A DNA stretch of 64,000 nucleotides from Isochrysis galbana (GCA_018136815.1 CM030941.1:929582-993581), one strand, 5' to 3'; positions 11,456 through 23,534 are shown, numbered from the stretch's first letter. Numbers and translations are program-made. Notes: generated from the sequence alone by a model not told the origin.

Positions 11456-13167
11456 CCTTGTCACTTGGTCTAGCGCATCCCATCAATGGACGACCCGGCA
11501 GCAGGTACCCTCCACCCGCAGCTCACAAGATGCGAGCTTTTTATACGTTTCGCCTTGCCAAGGGACCACTTCTCTGTGCGCAGTTGATGAAGTTGCTACG
11601 CTGACACTCCTAATCAGTACAGAGTAAAGGGAACTGCCACGCCCGTATGTCTTGCCACTGATAGATGTTTCTACAGCTCCTCCCCCAAATGGTCGACCTT
11701 CATTCCAGATTCTTGAGCATGAGGCACTAGCACTAGAACTAAGAACTAGAACTAGAGGAGTGCCTACAGTAAGGGGTACCCCCGAGCTATGCGCCTCAAA
11801 TTGGCCGAAAAGTAGCAGTATAAAACCATTCTGAAGATTCGGGGCTACACATCTAGGGGCATCAAGCACATTCGCGCACTGCGGCACGACATCACCCTTG
11901 TTTAGCTTAGCCTATTCCCAGCTGCCTTAAGTCCTTCGAGGCTAGGGCCCAAAGCCCCAACCTCGAGCTGGCCTCCAGGAGCCTCCACGCGACATCGGTC
12001 CCACACCGGGACCCGTCGGTCATTAATGCAGTAAGAGGTGGGGTATTGACGTGAACAGAGAGGGGTCCATCGGAGGAGTTCGTCCCTCTCCGTTCGGCCT
12101 CCCACCTACCTCCCTCCTCACCCGAGAGAGGCGGACGAGGGTATACCGGGTACTGCGGTACCGCAAGGGTGACCAAGGGTCAAGGGCCAAGGGGGACGAA
12201 CGAAGGAGGAGTACGAGGACGAAGGAGGAATATGAACTGAAGCCGGACGTCCACACACATCCAAACAAGATGAACGTATGCTTCGCAAGTGCACCATCAT
12301 CACTATCGCAAATTGTCGACTAGTGCCTCGTCCCCGTCCCTTCCTGTCCCGCAGCGCACGTAGCCACCCCCGTACATGCGACAGCCTCCCCACCAAATAC
12401 TGTGTTTTGCGTATTGCCTCGTGCATCCGATGCTTTGGTTGGTGAGACCCTCCCTTGGTCTGGGTCGACGACCCGCTGATCCGCGTGCGCGGCACGCGCA
12501 CACGCTCGTTCAAGGCGGACTACGTCGACGCGGAGCACGAAAGCTCGCTGAGCGTGGTCTTCGAGGAGCAACAGCTCCCGGCCCGGCTGGAGCTGGGATC
12601 GAGGCGAGCAGCAGTAGGTGCCTGTGTGGCGCGTGCAAGGCGGCGTCCACGGCGTAGCGCATCGCCGACGAGGCCACCGCCTCTCCTGCACGGCAATTAG
12701 TGTCCATCAGGGTCGGCACATGCACATATCCCTTGGGAGGTCAAGCTAAGCCAATGCGCACGAAAACTTGAGCAGAAGAAGAAGCGCTTGTTCAGAAGCA
12801 ATAAATAGAGACAGAAATGGGCATTACAACTTATGAAATTCGCAAGACTAGTAGAGGAGATCAACGGAAGCCGAGTTGGACGACATAAAAAAATCAGAAG
12901 CCCGAGCACGCCACCGCAGCAAACGAAAGTTTGGAAGCCCATCGCTTTCTATCCGTTTGCTTATCCGCCGCCCCTGCCCTCTCGTGTTTCCTGTACGGCC
13001 AGCAGCGCTAGCGGGCTTCACTCTGCAACCGATACTGACAACGAGCAGCTTGTGCCATGTACACCTTTTGGACTTATACTAGTGGGGCACGTTTGCGGAA
13101 GGCCGGTGAGGAAGAGCTTGGAAGGAGGAGGGAAGGGGGAGAGCAGGAGGGGGACGGGGACAGGGAA
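11456..13167. other. Intergenic region with repeat debris and one exon-like stretch
   Basis: Positions 11938-11990 match the interior of the 0.65-0.77 kb retroelement family (…GAGCTGGCCTCCAGGAGCC…). Positions 12455-12615 (+) read as coding-like sequence beginning W-V-D-D-P-L-I-R-V-R-G-T and ending L-P-A-R-L-E-L-G, followed by a possible donor GTAGGT near 12612; no partner exon was found. The rest is unassigned. Confidence 0.4.
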
Positions 13168-14441
13168 TCAGTCTGTTCTCACACGCACGGACGTCCGATC
13201 AGCCGATGACCCTTTCGCCGCCGCCTTCTCCTTGAGGAGCAGGTTGTGCGTCTTGCCTATCAACTGCTTGAGATTGAGACCCGAGTGAGCCGAGATGCAC
13301 ATGATGCGTTGATGGGGCACAATCTTGCGGAGAGCCTCTAGAGTGGCGGGGAGGCGAGCAGCCACGTCCGGAAGGTCGGCTTTGCTCACGACGACGACTT
13401 GCGTGGTGTTCGCGAGCAGCGGAGAATACCGCTTGAGCTCTGTGTTGATCGCGATCCAATCCTCTACTGGCGTCTCCGATTGGCCATTCACAACGTGTAT
13501 GAGCAGCCGGCAACCCTCAGTGTGGCGAAGGAAGGCTAGGCCTAGACCCTTGCCATCGCTAGCACCCTCAATCAGTCCCGGAATGTCTAGCATCAACATC
13601 GAGCCTCTGCCTGGCCCGTCAGGCTCGCACACACCGAGGTTGGGCACGAGTGTGGTAAATGGATAGTCTGCCACCTGTTGAGATGGTCAAGGTGGAAGGG
13701 TGACACGCGTGCTGACGCTCGTCGCGGGCGCTGCAGGCCCGTTGCGCCGCCGCAGCGTACCTTCGGCCGTGCGCGCGTCACAGCACTGATCAGCGTCGAC
13801 TTGCCAGCGTTCGGGAACCCGATCAGCCCAACGTCCGCGACCAGAGTCATTGAGAGCAGCAACTTTCTCCGCTCTGTCCCACCAGGTGGTGTGACCTTCT
13901 GCGAGTCCGTTCGGGTGCGCCTAAATACTTCGCCGTTGCCCTCGCCGCCCTGCCCACCACTCGCCACCAGAAGCCGATCCCCTGGCTCCATTAGCTCGCC
14001 CACATGCACGCCAGTCTCCATATCGCTGACTCGGCAGTTGGGCGGCACCCGCACGAGTACCTCAGCCGCGGCACGCCCACTCTCTCGCCCGTTTGCATCG
14101 GCGCCAGGCTCGGCGCGGACGGACATGCGACCTCGCAGGTGGCCGAGGGTGTTCAACGACGAATCGCACACCAGGAAGACGCTTCCACCCGCGCCACCGT
14201 TGCCGCCAGCCGGTTGGCGACTGCGGAAGGCGACAGCCCCCTTGCCACCCGCTCCGCTCCGCACGAAGAGCTCAGCGCGGTCGAAAAAGAAGCGCTCTAG
14301 CTCATCAGCTGGGAGGGCGGCGCGGAGGCTTCGGGCACGGGTCGCCGAGCCGCTTACCACTTTGCCAACCAACCCCGGACTGCGCTCAGCCACCAGCGCG
14401 AGCGCCGCCGCAAGGCTAGAGCAAAGGGCCCCGACGCCCAT
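13168..14441 (-). CDS. Obg/CgtA-family GTPase, organelle-targeted
   Basis: Two exons, 14441-13761 and 13674-13168 (donor AAG|GTACGC, acceptor CAG|GTGGCA), give 395 aa. Obg proteins bind the large ribosomal subunit and act in ribosome assembly. The N-terminal about 45 residues are Ala/Arg-rich like a transit peptide. The Obg fold follows (F-F-D-R-A-E-L-F-V-R-S-G-A-G-G-K-G; G-G-N-G-G-A-G-G). The G domain has G1 G-F-P-N-A-G-K-S-T, G2/switch with Y-P-F-T-T-L-V-P-N-L-G, G3 D-I-P-G-L-I-E-G-A and G4 S-K-A-D. An acceptor-like TTTTTTCAG lies just upstream of the ATG, so an additional 5' exon extending the transit peptide is possible. Chloroplast (ObgC) or mitochondrion cannot be decided from sequence. 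Confidence 0.88.
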
Positions 14442-14489
14442 GCGGGCCAGGGCCGCCGGAGCAGGACACCTGAAAAAATAAAAACATGT

Positions 14490-14625
14490 ACTCTAGGAGT
14501 ACCTTACTCTAGAGCTCTACTCTACTCTAGAGCTCTAAAGTACTCTACTCTAGAGCTCTACTCTACTCTAGAGCTCTAAAGTACTCTACTCTAGAGCTCT
14601 AGAGTAGAGCAATACTCGTACAGGG
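14490..14625. repeat. Palindromic TCTAGA/GAGCTC tandem repeat
   Basis: At least two copies of an approximately 42-bp unit rich in CTCTAGAGCTCTA and ACTCTACTCTAGAG, each unit itself nearly palindromic. It lies immediately upstream of the Obg start on the promoter side. Related shorter pieces (ACTCTAAAGTAGAG) occur near 8005. Confidence 0.7.
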
Positions 14626-14878
14626 GCAAGTGAGGTGTTCGGAGAACAATCCCTAAGAGTATAGCAATACTCTAGTAAAGATGCGAACCCCAGTCGACGA
14701 CCGGACAGAATACAGAATTCACGAATACCCACTCGTCAAGCGCCTTTTTCTATTTTCGGACGGGGGTTTGGACTGCGGAGTCTAGTTCGAACCCGCTCTG
14801 TAAAGGATCTAAGGATGACCCCCCATCGGGAGTCGGTCTGTATCTTTTCGTGGTACAACAATTTTGTATCGCAGAGAG

Positions 14879-14928
14879 GGAGCGAGAGAGAGAGCGCGAA
14901 AGAGAGAGAGAGAGAGAGAGAGAGAGGC
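14879..14928. repeat. GA microsatellite
   Basis: An interrupted (GA)n tract in the intergenic region between the divergent Obg and zinc-finger genes. Confidence 0.85.
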
Positions 14929-15768
14929 GAGAAGAATCCATCGCGCGAGAGAATTCTTTCTCCTCTCCATTTACGCGGCAGCTTTCACCTCTCTCTCGCA
15001 GTGCGCCCCGTCTCTCTCCCGCCCTCTCGCCCTCCGTCCGGATACGTAAATAATCAAAGCGTGAGATAATTATTGCGTCCATCGCCCCGCTGTGTGGTCG
15101 GCGCGCAGGCAGGGAGAAGGAGAGGGGGGAGGGGGAGAGAGCGCGCGGCGGCCTGCCTGGCCCCCCCCCCTCCCCTCCCCCTTGTGCAGGCGCGGGGGGG
15201 GGAAAGGGGAGGACCGGGGGGGGGGGGGGCGCGAGTGCAGCTGGTGGGCGCCGCGCGATGGTGCCACGCGGTGGGCCGCCTGGCCGCTCCGATGCGCCCT
15301 CACCTTTCGCGCCTCACGCGCCAGTGATAGAGCAGGGTCTGGCCTCCCTCCATGACAAGACAGCGGCCCACTCTCTTTCTCCACGGTCTCTGCAGCCTGT
15401 CCAGCTGCTCCCTGTGCACTCGCACGCGCACGAGCCGGCGGCGCACGCCCAACAGCCCGCCGCGCACGAGACAGCGCACTCACACGCCACGACACCACAG
15501 CCTCTCACAGCTGCAGCTGCGCCGCACGCCGTACCGCGTGAGCTGGCATGCGCACACGAGCTCGCGCCCAGCCCATCCATCCCAGCCGTCGGGGCGCACC
15601 ACACGCAGCAGCATGTACTTCACTTCATTCCGCCGCAGCAACACGAGAACGGCGCTGTCTCCACGATGCCTCCCGTCGAGTTCGTCGCACAGTCATGCCA
15701 GGTGCCTGCACCCAGTGTGCATATTAGTGTTGGCACCATGCGCAATTCCGAAGGAGCTTACTATCATA

Positions 15769-18700
15769 ATGAGCCAGATGCTGAGCGCGCAGAAGACATT
15801 GCCGTCCGATGGAAGTCCCGCTCCGCCTTTGTCTCAGATGCCGCAGGTCGCCCCGTCCGTGGCGCAGCACGAGCAGGCCGCACAGCAGCATCCAGGAATG
15901 GCTCATGGCAAGTTGGCAGAGTGGATGGTAAGCAATGGGAGTATGCCCGTTGAGCAACAGGAGGAGAGCACGTTGCGTCTGGACGCTGACGAGCGGCTCT
16001 TCGGAGAATTCGGAGCTAAACGTGAGAGGTCACTCGCCGCCGCGAAGCTCGTCAAGAAGGAGCGTGTAAAAAAGGAACGCGCCAGGAAAGAGGGCGTCAA
16101 GAGAGAGGGTGTTAGGAAAGAGGGCGCCAAGAAAGAGGGCATCAAAAAAGAGGGCGTCAACAAAGAGGGTGCCAACACAGAGGGCGTCAGAAAAGAGGGC
16201 GCCAAGAAAGAGGGCGTCAAGAAGGAGGGTCTGAAGAAGGCGGCAGTGAAGAAGGCCGCCGTTCAGGTGGAAGGAGGTGCACTGCCGCTTGGCGGCGAGC
16301 TTATAGACAGCTCCGCGATGGCGCAAATGATCAGTGCTCAGATGCAAAGCACCCAGATAGACGGCGTACAGAAGGCCCGGCGGCGCAATGTGGGAGAGGG
16401 CGAGGGTCGCGCTCCAGTCGAACCACGCAAGAGGTCGAAGAAGGAGTCCGCAAACCCTCCCGTTCTTGCCGCGGACGGCGTCACATTCATCTATCCGTGT
16501 GGCAAGTGTGAGAAAACCTTCGAGTCCCGTGCTGCGCTTTCTGGCCACACGCGCTTCTGCTCGGGTGGTAATTGGCGGTGCGAATGGTGCAAGTGCAAGG
16601 AGACAGAGACGCCATGCAAGGTGTGCGCCACGGCACAGCGCTGCTCTGACGCAGTGCATCTCTAGCGTACAGGGTCTTGACCGTAATCCGATCTCTTTTT
16701 CACTGGAGCACACGACCCTCTGCCTTTCCCCCTTCGCCGTAGGCCATGGGCCCGTCGGGCGCGAAAACTCTCTGCAACGCCTGTGGCTCACGTTACCGAG
16801 CGGGGCATACGCGTATGCCTGAAAAGGATGCAGACGGGCAGTTCATTTGCTCGGAATGCAGACGGGCATTCTCGACCATCGGCGCGCTCGGCGGGCACCG
16901 TCGTTTCTGCGATGGTGGTTCGTGGCGCTGCGGCTGGTGTCAATGCAAGAACGATGAGTGCTCTGGCAAGGTGAGCGATCGAGTGTGGCGCTTGTGGTGG
17001 CGGCCATGTGCACGTAGCGTTACCATGCGCCCGCGAGCTTTCAGGCGTCGCCTTCGCTCTGCCGCTTGCAGGGACCGGGGCCCGAGGGCCCCAAGACACT
17101 CTGCTCCGCTTGTAGCAGCCGTTTCAAGAATGGCCACACGGGTCCTCCGGGAAAAAACGCCGACGGGAAGTACGTGTGCGATGCATGTTCACGCGTGTTC
17201 GATTCTATTGGGGCCCTCGGAGGGCACAAGCGCTTTTGCGATGCAGGCACGTGGCGATGCAACTGGTGCAAGTGCAAATATGGCGACTGCTCGGGGAAGG
17301 TGCGCGCCCGCACGGAACCCGCGCATTCGTAGGTGACGAGGCATAGGTCGTACCGGCGCCACGTCACGGTTGCGCTTACCCAGCGCCGCACTGTCCTCAA
17401 ATTTGGCAGGGGCCTGGTCCAGATGGCCCGAAGACGCTGTGCTCCGCGTGCAGTAGCAGATTCAAGAATGGCCATACCGGTCCACCTGAGGTCACAGAGG
17501 ACGGCAAGTACGTGTGTGACCTCTGCACTCGCCAATTCGACACTATCGGTGCGCTCGGCGGGCACAAGCGTTTCTGCGACTCGGGCACTTGGAGATGTGG
17601 CTGGTGTGAGGTGCGTTCTGATGAATGTTCTGGCAAGGGACCCGGGCCCGATGGGCCTAAGACCTTGTGCTCTGCCTGCTCGGCGCGATTTCGCGCTGGG
17701 CACACCGCGCCGCCCCTGCGCGACTCGGAAGGTAACTTCCTCTGCGACTCTTGCAATCGTGCGTTCGTTTCCATGGGCGCGCTCGGCGGCCATCGCCGAT
17801 TCTGCGGGCAGCTTTCGACTGCTATTGCTCGCGTACCTGAGCTTTGCGACGACTCACTTTTGACTGCCGATGATGGTGGGGCCGCGGTCGTTGCGCTTCC
17901 TGACCGACCAGCCAGCAGGCTTCCTGCCGAGCTACACGCGTCAGTGCTCTCCTCGTTCGACTTTGCTACCTACTTCTTCAAGACCATCGTGCCGGCTGCG
18001 ACCATGACAGAACCGCACGCCGCCTCCCTAAAGCGGAAGGACGGTGAATCCGCGCTGCCACCGCCCCCACTGCCGCCTGAAATGGCAGCATTCGACCCTG
18101 CGAAACACCTGCCGAATGCTGACGCGGCCAAGCCGGCCGCTAGCAAGAAGAGGAAGAAGAAGAGTTCTCACGAGGAGGACTTGTCTAGCGACGTGCGCCA
18201 AATGCTGCGTGTGGTCCAGGCGGCTACGTGGACCGACTGGGAGGCGATGTTCTCTTGCCCGCCGAACAGCGACCCGCCGCCCGTGTTCCATGCGCTCCAC
18301 CTCATCTCGGTCCACTTGTTGCTCGTCGATCTTCTCGAGCCGAACAAGATCACGGCGGGTGTGGACTTCTGCGCGCGATTGGGTGAGGCATCTCGCCGAC
18401 TGCTCGGTGGGTGCACACTCTGCCCCTTCACCTGGCCCGAATTGCTTCGGATGGTCCTTCTCGCGCGCTCAGTCGCCCAGGCGCCCAAGAAACGCGCGGC
18501 CGCTATGAACGCGATGCTCTCATCGGGACATGGTTCCGCCTACGTCGCGTTCGCCGCGTCTGTCACCCTCGGTGGTATGTCAGCTCTCCAGATGCTGTCG
18601 GTTGCGCCGAGTGGCGTTAGCAAGTGTGCTAGCTCTTCTTCAGCTGCCGTCGGGGATGGCTCCGAGGCGCCTAGTGGCCCGCAGGCCGAGGAGGACGAGG

Positions 18701-20701
18701 GCGAGGTCATGAATACACTCGGTGACGTGTCAGAATGGTCCCCGGCGATCGAAGCGCTTGAGAACGTCGATGATTACTCTTCTCTTGGAATAGAGATGCG
18801 GTGCCTGATTACGGAATGCGTGGTCCAGCTGCTTTCGGAGACGACGTTGTGTTCGAGGTTTTTCGAGGCAACCACGAAGGCATACGACAAGCTCCAGGAT
18901 TTGAAACGCACGGAGTACAAGAATCGCAACGCGCAGATAGAGGCGGAGGAGCAGGCAAAATTGGCCGCGAAGTACAACATCGCCCGGCCGCTCAAGCTCT
19001 CGCACGATCGCACTGGCGCGCGGGAGTCCGCCCCGAAAGTGCGCGGTGCAAGCAACGGCGAGGGCGGAAAGGCGTGCGAGGCCGATGGTGAGGACGGTGA
19101 GGCCGATGGGGAGGGCAACGGCGAGGGAGAGGAGGGAGAGGAGGCGGACGCCGCGGAGCTGGAGGTCCTCGGCACCGAGCCGTCGGCAGAGGATAGCGAG
19201 GGTAGGGACGGCGGCCGGAACCGGAAGCGTGATGTGGAGCGCCGGCGCAAGCGCTCGGAGCAGGTGAACAAGGCGGCGCAGCATGTGAAGCGCGGCGACC
19301 TCGACCAGATGCGCATCCGCAAGGATGAGCTCCGCAAGCAGCTGGACGAAGACTTCGTTGTGCTCGCAGGGCGCATAGGACGCTTGAGGCAAGAGCCCAT
19401 AGGCCTCGATCGCGACAGGCGAGAATACATGATTTTGGGGGGGCCGGCCGAGGGCCAGCAGCCGGGGGCAGACCACGGCCGCCTCTTGATACGCGAGCGG
19501 CCATTGCGCGGTCCCGACGGAAAGGTGGTAGGCGAAGAGACCTGGAGATGTATCAGGTGCGGCGTGCGCGGGCGGGCCAGTTCCCAGCACGCCATGCGCC
19601 CCCGAGGTGCCAAGGGATCGTGGTCGGCCGCAGGCAGACGCACGGGCGAGTAGGGGGCGCTTTCGTGCCAATCCCCGTGGGCATCTCACCCCCACCCACT
19701 CCCCCACGAAAACACATACGCATCCACCTACCCACTGCACTCCTCCCCTATCTCAGCGAGATATCTGAGCTCGATGCGCTGATCGACTCTCTTCGGGTGC
19801 GAGGCGAGCGTGAGTACCATCTACACAAAGCCCTTACGGCTCTTCGACCTCGCTTTATCGAGGCGACTGGGGCGTCATCGCTAGATTCCAACAACGATCC
19901 CGGCGTTGCGCTCAGTGCTTCCCGCGCTGCCCTTGTGCTAGCGGACGAAGAGCCCCTCCGCATGTCGGCGGATATTGAGCCTCTCCGCGCGTCGGCCCGC
20001 ATCTCCCGTGCCAGGGGTGGAGTGAGGCCCGACTACGCCGAAGGCAATGGCGACGAATCGGGCAGTGAAGGGCCACCTGAGGCCGTGGTCGAGGATGGTG
20101 AGGTGCGGCCGCGCTCAATCCAGCGGTGGATGCCGAGAGAGTGGCGAATGTACGCGACGCAGCGCCTATCCTCAATCGGGCGACCGACCTTCCAACGGCG
20201 GGACCCCCTGTCCGCGGTGGACGAGCTGCGTGGCGGCCTCCTCGACCTGCACGGTGCGTCTCCCCTTTCCAGTCACCGCAAGCAGGCAGAAGGGCTCTCG
20301 GGCTGGACTCGCGAGGTTCGGGCTGCTCGTACGGTGCACGAACTCAACGTTCTCATGCACACGCTTGTGCGCCACCTACCGCCCACGTGCTTCAAGCCCA
20401 ACGCTCAACTCGAGAAGGCGTGGTGGCCAGTCGACACCGACGACGGGGAGGACGCACCCAAGGCCAGCTCTCGCGAGAAAAGGGGCGAGGAGTCATTGCC
20501 AAGGCTGGAGTCGGTGCGCCACTTAGCTTGCACTCGCCGGCGAACTTTGTGGGAAAGGATATTGGAACTTCTACCCATCCCCTCCTTGAAGACTGGCGGT
20601 TTCTTATGGCCACCTTCATGGCGCCACTGGCCCCGCAGGCGCACCAAGTCCTCTTCCGACTGCATATGCTCGACGCCACGATGGTCTTCGGCAAGGTCTA
20701 A
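15769..20701 (+). CDS. GALGGH/GATA-like zinc-finger array fused to WHIM chromatin-remodelling domains
   Basis: Exons 15769-16620, 16743-16970, 17072-17299, 17410-19556 and 19757-20701. After a Gln/Pro-rich start there is a Lys-rich pentapeptide array (K-K-E-G-V type, about 16050-16240). Five fingers of the form C-x2-C-x3-F-x3-G-A-L-G-G-H-x-R-F-C follow, resembling plant QALGGH fingers but ending in Cys. They alternate with four GATA-like C-x-W-C ... G-P-x-G-x-K-T-L-C-x-A-C fingers. Next come a WHIM1-like part (F-T-W-P-E-L-L-R; D-D-Y-S-S-L-G-I-E-M), an acidic/basic linker, and WHIM2 (P-I-G-L-D-R-D-R-R-E-Y) continuing across the 19557-19756 intron (S-E-I-S-E-L-D-A-L-I-D-S-L). WHIM proteins pair with ISWI ATPases. 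The frame shifts by one near 20505-20530 (unresolved intron or indel). The N-terminus is unsure: frame 15258-15730 also looks coding. Confidence 0.68.
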
Positions 20702-21615
20702 AGCGCATCTTACGTGCGCATTCTCTTGCATCCCTACGCCCCCTTCCTCCCTACCACCCCGCCCACTTTGTTTTGCGAGACTGAGGTTGGCAGCCGGAAG
20801 GCGAGCACAGTATTGAACCTCGACTCGGTAAATGCTTTTCAGCCCCTAGCCGCCTACTCGTGCTCGTGGATACAAAATATACTGAGTTGCAGTCCTAAGC
20901 TAGGACGTCAACGTGATAGTGATGAACATCCCTCTTGCCAATCCGCCCACCGTACACCCTTCTAAACCTTCCTTCTTAATAGTGCAAATGTGCGGCGACG
21001 ACATTGCACATTTGCCATTTGTTGACCGCTTGCACATTAACCACCACCGACCACTTTCGCTTGCCAAGGTGTGCGTCTTGGAAAATGTTGGCATGTTGCA
21101 CACGGCATTCCAACCGCTACACGATGCGCACGCACGCACGCACTTATCGCTATTTGCTCGTGTTTGTATTTGCGTGCCGATAGAACTTGAACTAAAATAA
21201 AACTCTGAACATTCGCTCGCCGCGCACGCGGCTTTGGACCCACTAGTTTTACACACGCGTTGTAGATCCCATATCCCCACGCCCCCGCGCCCCCGGCCCT
21301 TTCTTCCCCGCGCTATTTGGCGACTCCCACTCCCCACTCCCCGTCCGTGCACTGTCTATGCAAGAGGGAGAGGGAGTATGGCGGGTAGCAACACGGTGCT
21401 AAGAGAGGCCTTAGGGCTTTGGTCGGGTGGCACGCCCCCTCCCCCCTCCCCAAGCCAAATGGATACTCAACTACCTGGACGCTCGACAAGCTCAGTGGAA
21501 AAAAGTGCTAGATGCATGGTTCTGCCTCACGAGTCCAGGCAGCAGGCAGGGCGGCGGTGCTAGCTAGCCGACGTGCCCACAAACACAAACGCAAACGCAA
21601 AAACAAACTCACGAT
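20702..21615. other. Intergenic or intronic DNA
   Basis: No coding exon seen. It may be the first part of a long last intron of the zinc-finger/WHIM gene, since an acceptor-preceded acidic exon lies at 22495. Otherwise unassigned. Confidence 0.35.
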
Positions 21616-22268
21616 AATATATATATATTATAATAAACTTCTTAATAGTCTCACCGCACACGCGGCCGTGGACCCTCTACTTTCTACTCACGCTGCAAAA
21701 CTTTCTACGGCTTCTTTCGACTCTCTCGCCACGGCCACCTGTCGACTGGACGCCGAGCGCAAGCGATGCTCGCACGACTCGTTCCTCCTCCTGCTCCAAG
21801 GGCGCGGCGTGGGCACGGCGCGATGTGCATCGGTCCCCCCCGCGGAGACGCCGTGCGTGCGCATGCCGACTTTTTCCCTCTGCGTACCACCTAAGGCGCA
21901 CTCCTCTTTTGACGGAACGCGACTTGAGGCCAGCTCAGGGGGCAGAGGAGGCTGGGGCTGGGCCCTTGTCTCCCCTGCCTCTCCCTCGCTAGCGCTCCTG
22001 AGCCTCAGGGGCCCCCAATCTGCACCTGTCTGCCTGTCGACCTGTCGACCAGGGGGGGAGGGGGGGTTGGAGCGATGGGCTGGCCACGAGGGGCCAGGAC
22101 GAGCGAATCAGGCGAGCCTGTCCGTGGTCCGTGGGAGAGGCAGTGGCCTCCTGGCAAGCCATCAGGCATGTCAGGAGGATGGGTGGTTCCTCCCCAACGG
22201 CAGGGGAGGAGTGGAGAGAGAGGGGGGCTCGTGCCCCCCCATGGGCGAACCAAGTATAAACTTAGTTG
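21616..22268 (-). mobile_element. Retroelement family R1, copy A (653 bp)
   Basis: In minus orientation it starts CAACTAAGTTTATACTTGG and ends ...GTGAGACTATTAAGAAGTTTATT plus an AT tail. It is flanked by a 12-bp direct repeat CAAACTCACGAT (21604-21615 and 22269-22280). Same 5' and 3' ends as copies B, C and F. No intact ORF. The target duplication length and defined 3' end suggest target-primed reverse transcription. Confidence 0.75.
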
Positions 22269-22494
22269 CAAACTCACGATGAGATGATAGATGGTAGCTG
22301 ACGGCGGCGAGGTACCCAGGCGGAGTGATATCCCGGCTGGAACTATCAAGTTGTATTTGGTTTGTGGAAAGGCTTTCCACTTTCCACCGGATATTGCTAC
22401 ATGGGAGGTGAGCTGCGCCTATCCGCAAGCCTAAGCCAACCAAGCGCCAAGCGTGCGCTCATCGGCCTTGGCCTTGCTCCCTTTGTTTTATCAG

Positions 22495-23534
22495 GATGCA
22501 GATGGCCTGCCGGTAGGCCCAGGTCAGGATTTCGGAAATTTTTTTCAAAATTTGGGGGTGGGTTTACTCACAGATTTCGGGGCGAAATTTCGCAAAATTT
22601 GGGGGGCTCCTGCAGCGCCCTCGCAAAATTTGGGGGTTCCTGGAGCCCCCCCCCCCCCCCATCACTCCCATCACCCCATCCCCCATATCCATATCCTAAC
22701 TTAGGGGAAGGGGGGCTCCTATACCTAGGGAGAAGGGCGGGGGGCGGGGGGGGGGGGGGGTAGTAAGTAGTAAGGGCGGGAGGCGGGAGAGAGAGGGGAG
22801 AGGGTAGGGTAGTAAGAGTAAAGAAAGGGCGGGATAGGGGGGGTAAGAAAGGGCGGGAGAGGAGGGGTAGTAAAGGCGGGAGAGGGGGGGGGGAGCCGCG
22901 GAGGCGGCGGAGAGAAGAGAGCGAGAGAGCGCGAGCGCGATCCGCAGACCGCAGACCGCAGACCATCATGTTTGGAGATGGACAAATGAGTGCCTTGGCC
23001 GATCAGATTCAATGTGGGTTGATGTTGCGGTATAATCATAATCACACCCCGGTGACCTTGAGTAAGGAGTGAGTAATACGTTAGTAGAGTACGTGTGTGA
23101 TGTGTGTCATTGTGCAAGTACTTTAATAATTAACGTTGCGCAAACGAGAGTCAATGAGTGTCAATCCTCGCTCTATCTAGGTGAAAAGTGAAAAGCCCAT
23201 TCATGTAGCCAAATACAGATAGCAGCGGCGGCGGGGCTATATATATGAAATATGCTATATGGCTATGTATAGGTAGCTAGGTCAGGCTAGCGCGGGAGCG
23301 CGGGAGCGCTCGCGCCTCGCAAAATATTTGCGAAATTTGGGGCATTGAACGCGAAATCCGAGCGAAATATCCGAAGAAATTTGGGCGGGTTTCAAACGAA
23401 ATTCTGACCTGGCCCTACCTGCCGGTCACAGCCATTGCCGAGTATCAAGGCACCGTCCTCCCTGACCCCGAGGAGTTTGACGAGTCGGATGTGAGCGATG
23501 ATGATGAGTCCATGGAGTACTCGCCGGGGCCATA
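22495..23534 (+). pseudogene. Acidic 3'-terminal exon interrupted by a hAT-like element
   Basis: A polypyrimidine tract and TTTTATCAG precede GATGCAGATGGCC at 22495. Excising the inserted element and one 8-bp duplicate restores a continuous frame: D-A-D-G-L-P-V-T-A-I-A-E-Y-Q-G-T-V-L-P, then P-E-E-F-D-E-S-D and a stop at 23532-23534. The parent gene is not certain. It could be the last exon of the zinc-finger/WHIM gene, whose phase (K at 20696) would fit, but its donor there (GTCTAA) is weak. With the insertion, translation would run into transposon sequence and stop near 22704. Confidence 0.5.
22514..23417. mobile_element. hAT-like non-autonomous element, 904 bp
   Basis: The ends are inverted repeats (TAGGCCCAGGTCAGGATTTCG left; TAGGGCCAGGTCAGAATTTCG on the other strand). 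It is flanked by an 8-bp direct repeat CCTGCCGG at 22506-22513 and 23418-23425, the target-site length typical of the hAT superfamily. Subterminal GCAAAATTTGGGG repeats are present; no transposase ORF. Confidence 0.8.

Noticed and set aside
15352-15768. In-frame upstream extension of the zinc-finger gene to the ATG at 15352
   Set aside because: The Arg/Thr/Ser-rich composition looks like a shadow of the neighbouring frame (His/Ala/Pro-rich from 15258); the start is left at 15769 with doubt noted.
18730-19740. 336-aa minus-strand ORF
   Set aside because: Antisense of the WHIM-containing exon, with no domain of its own.
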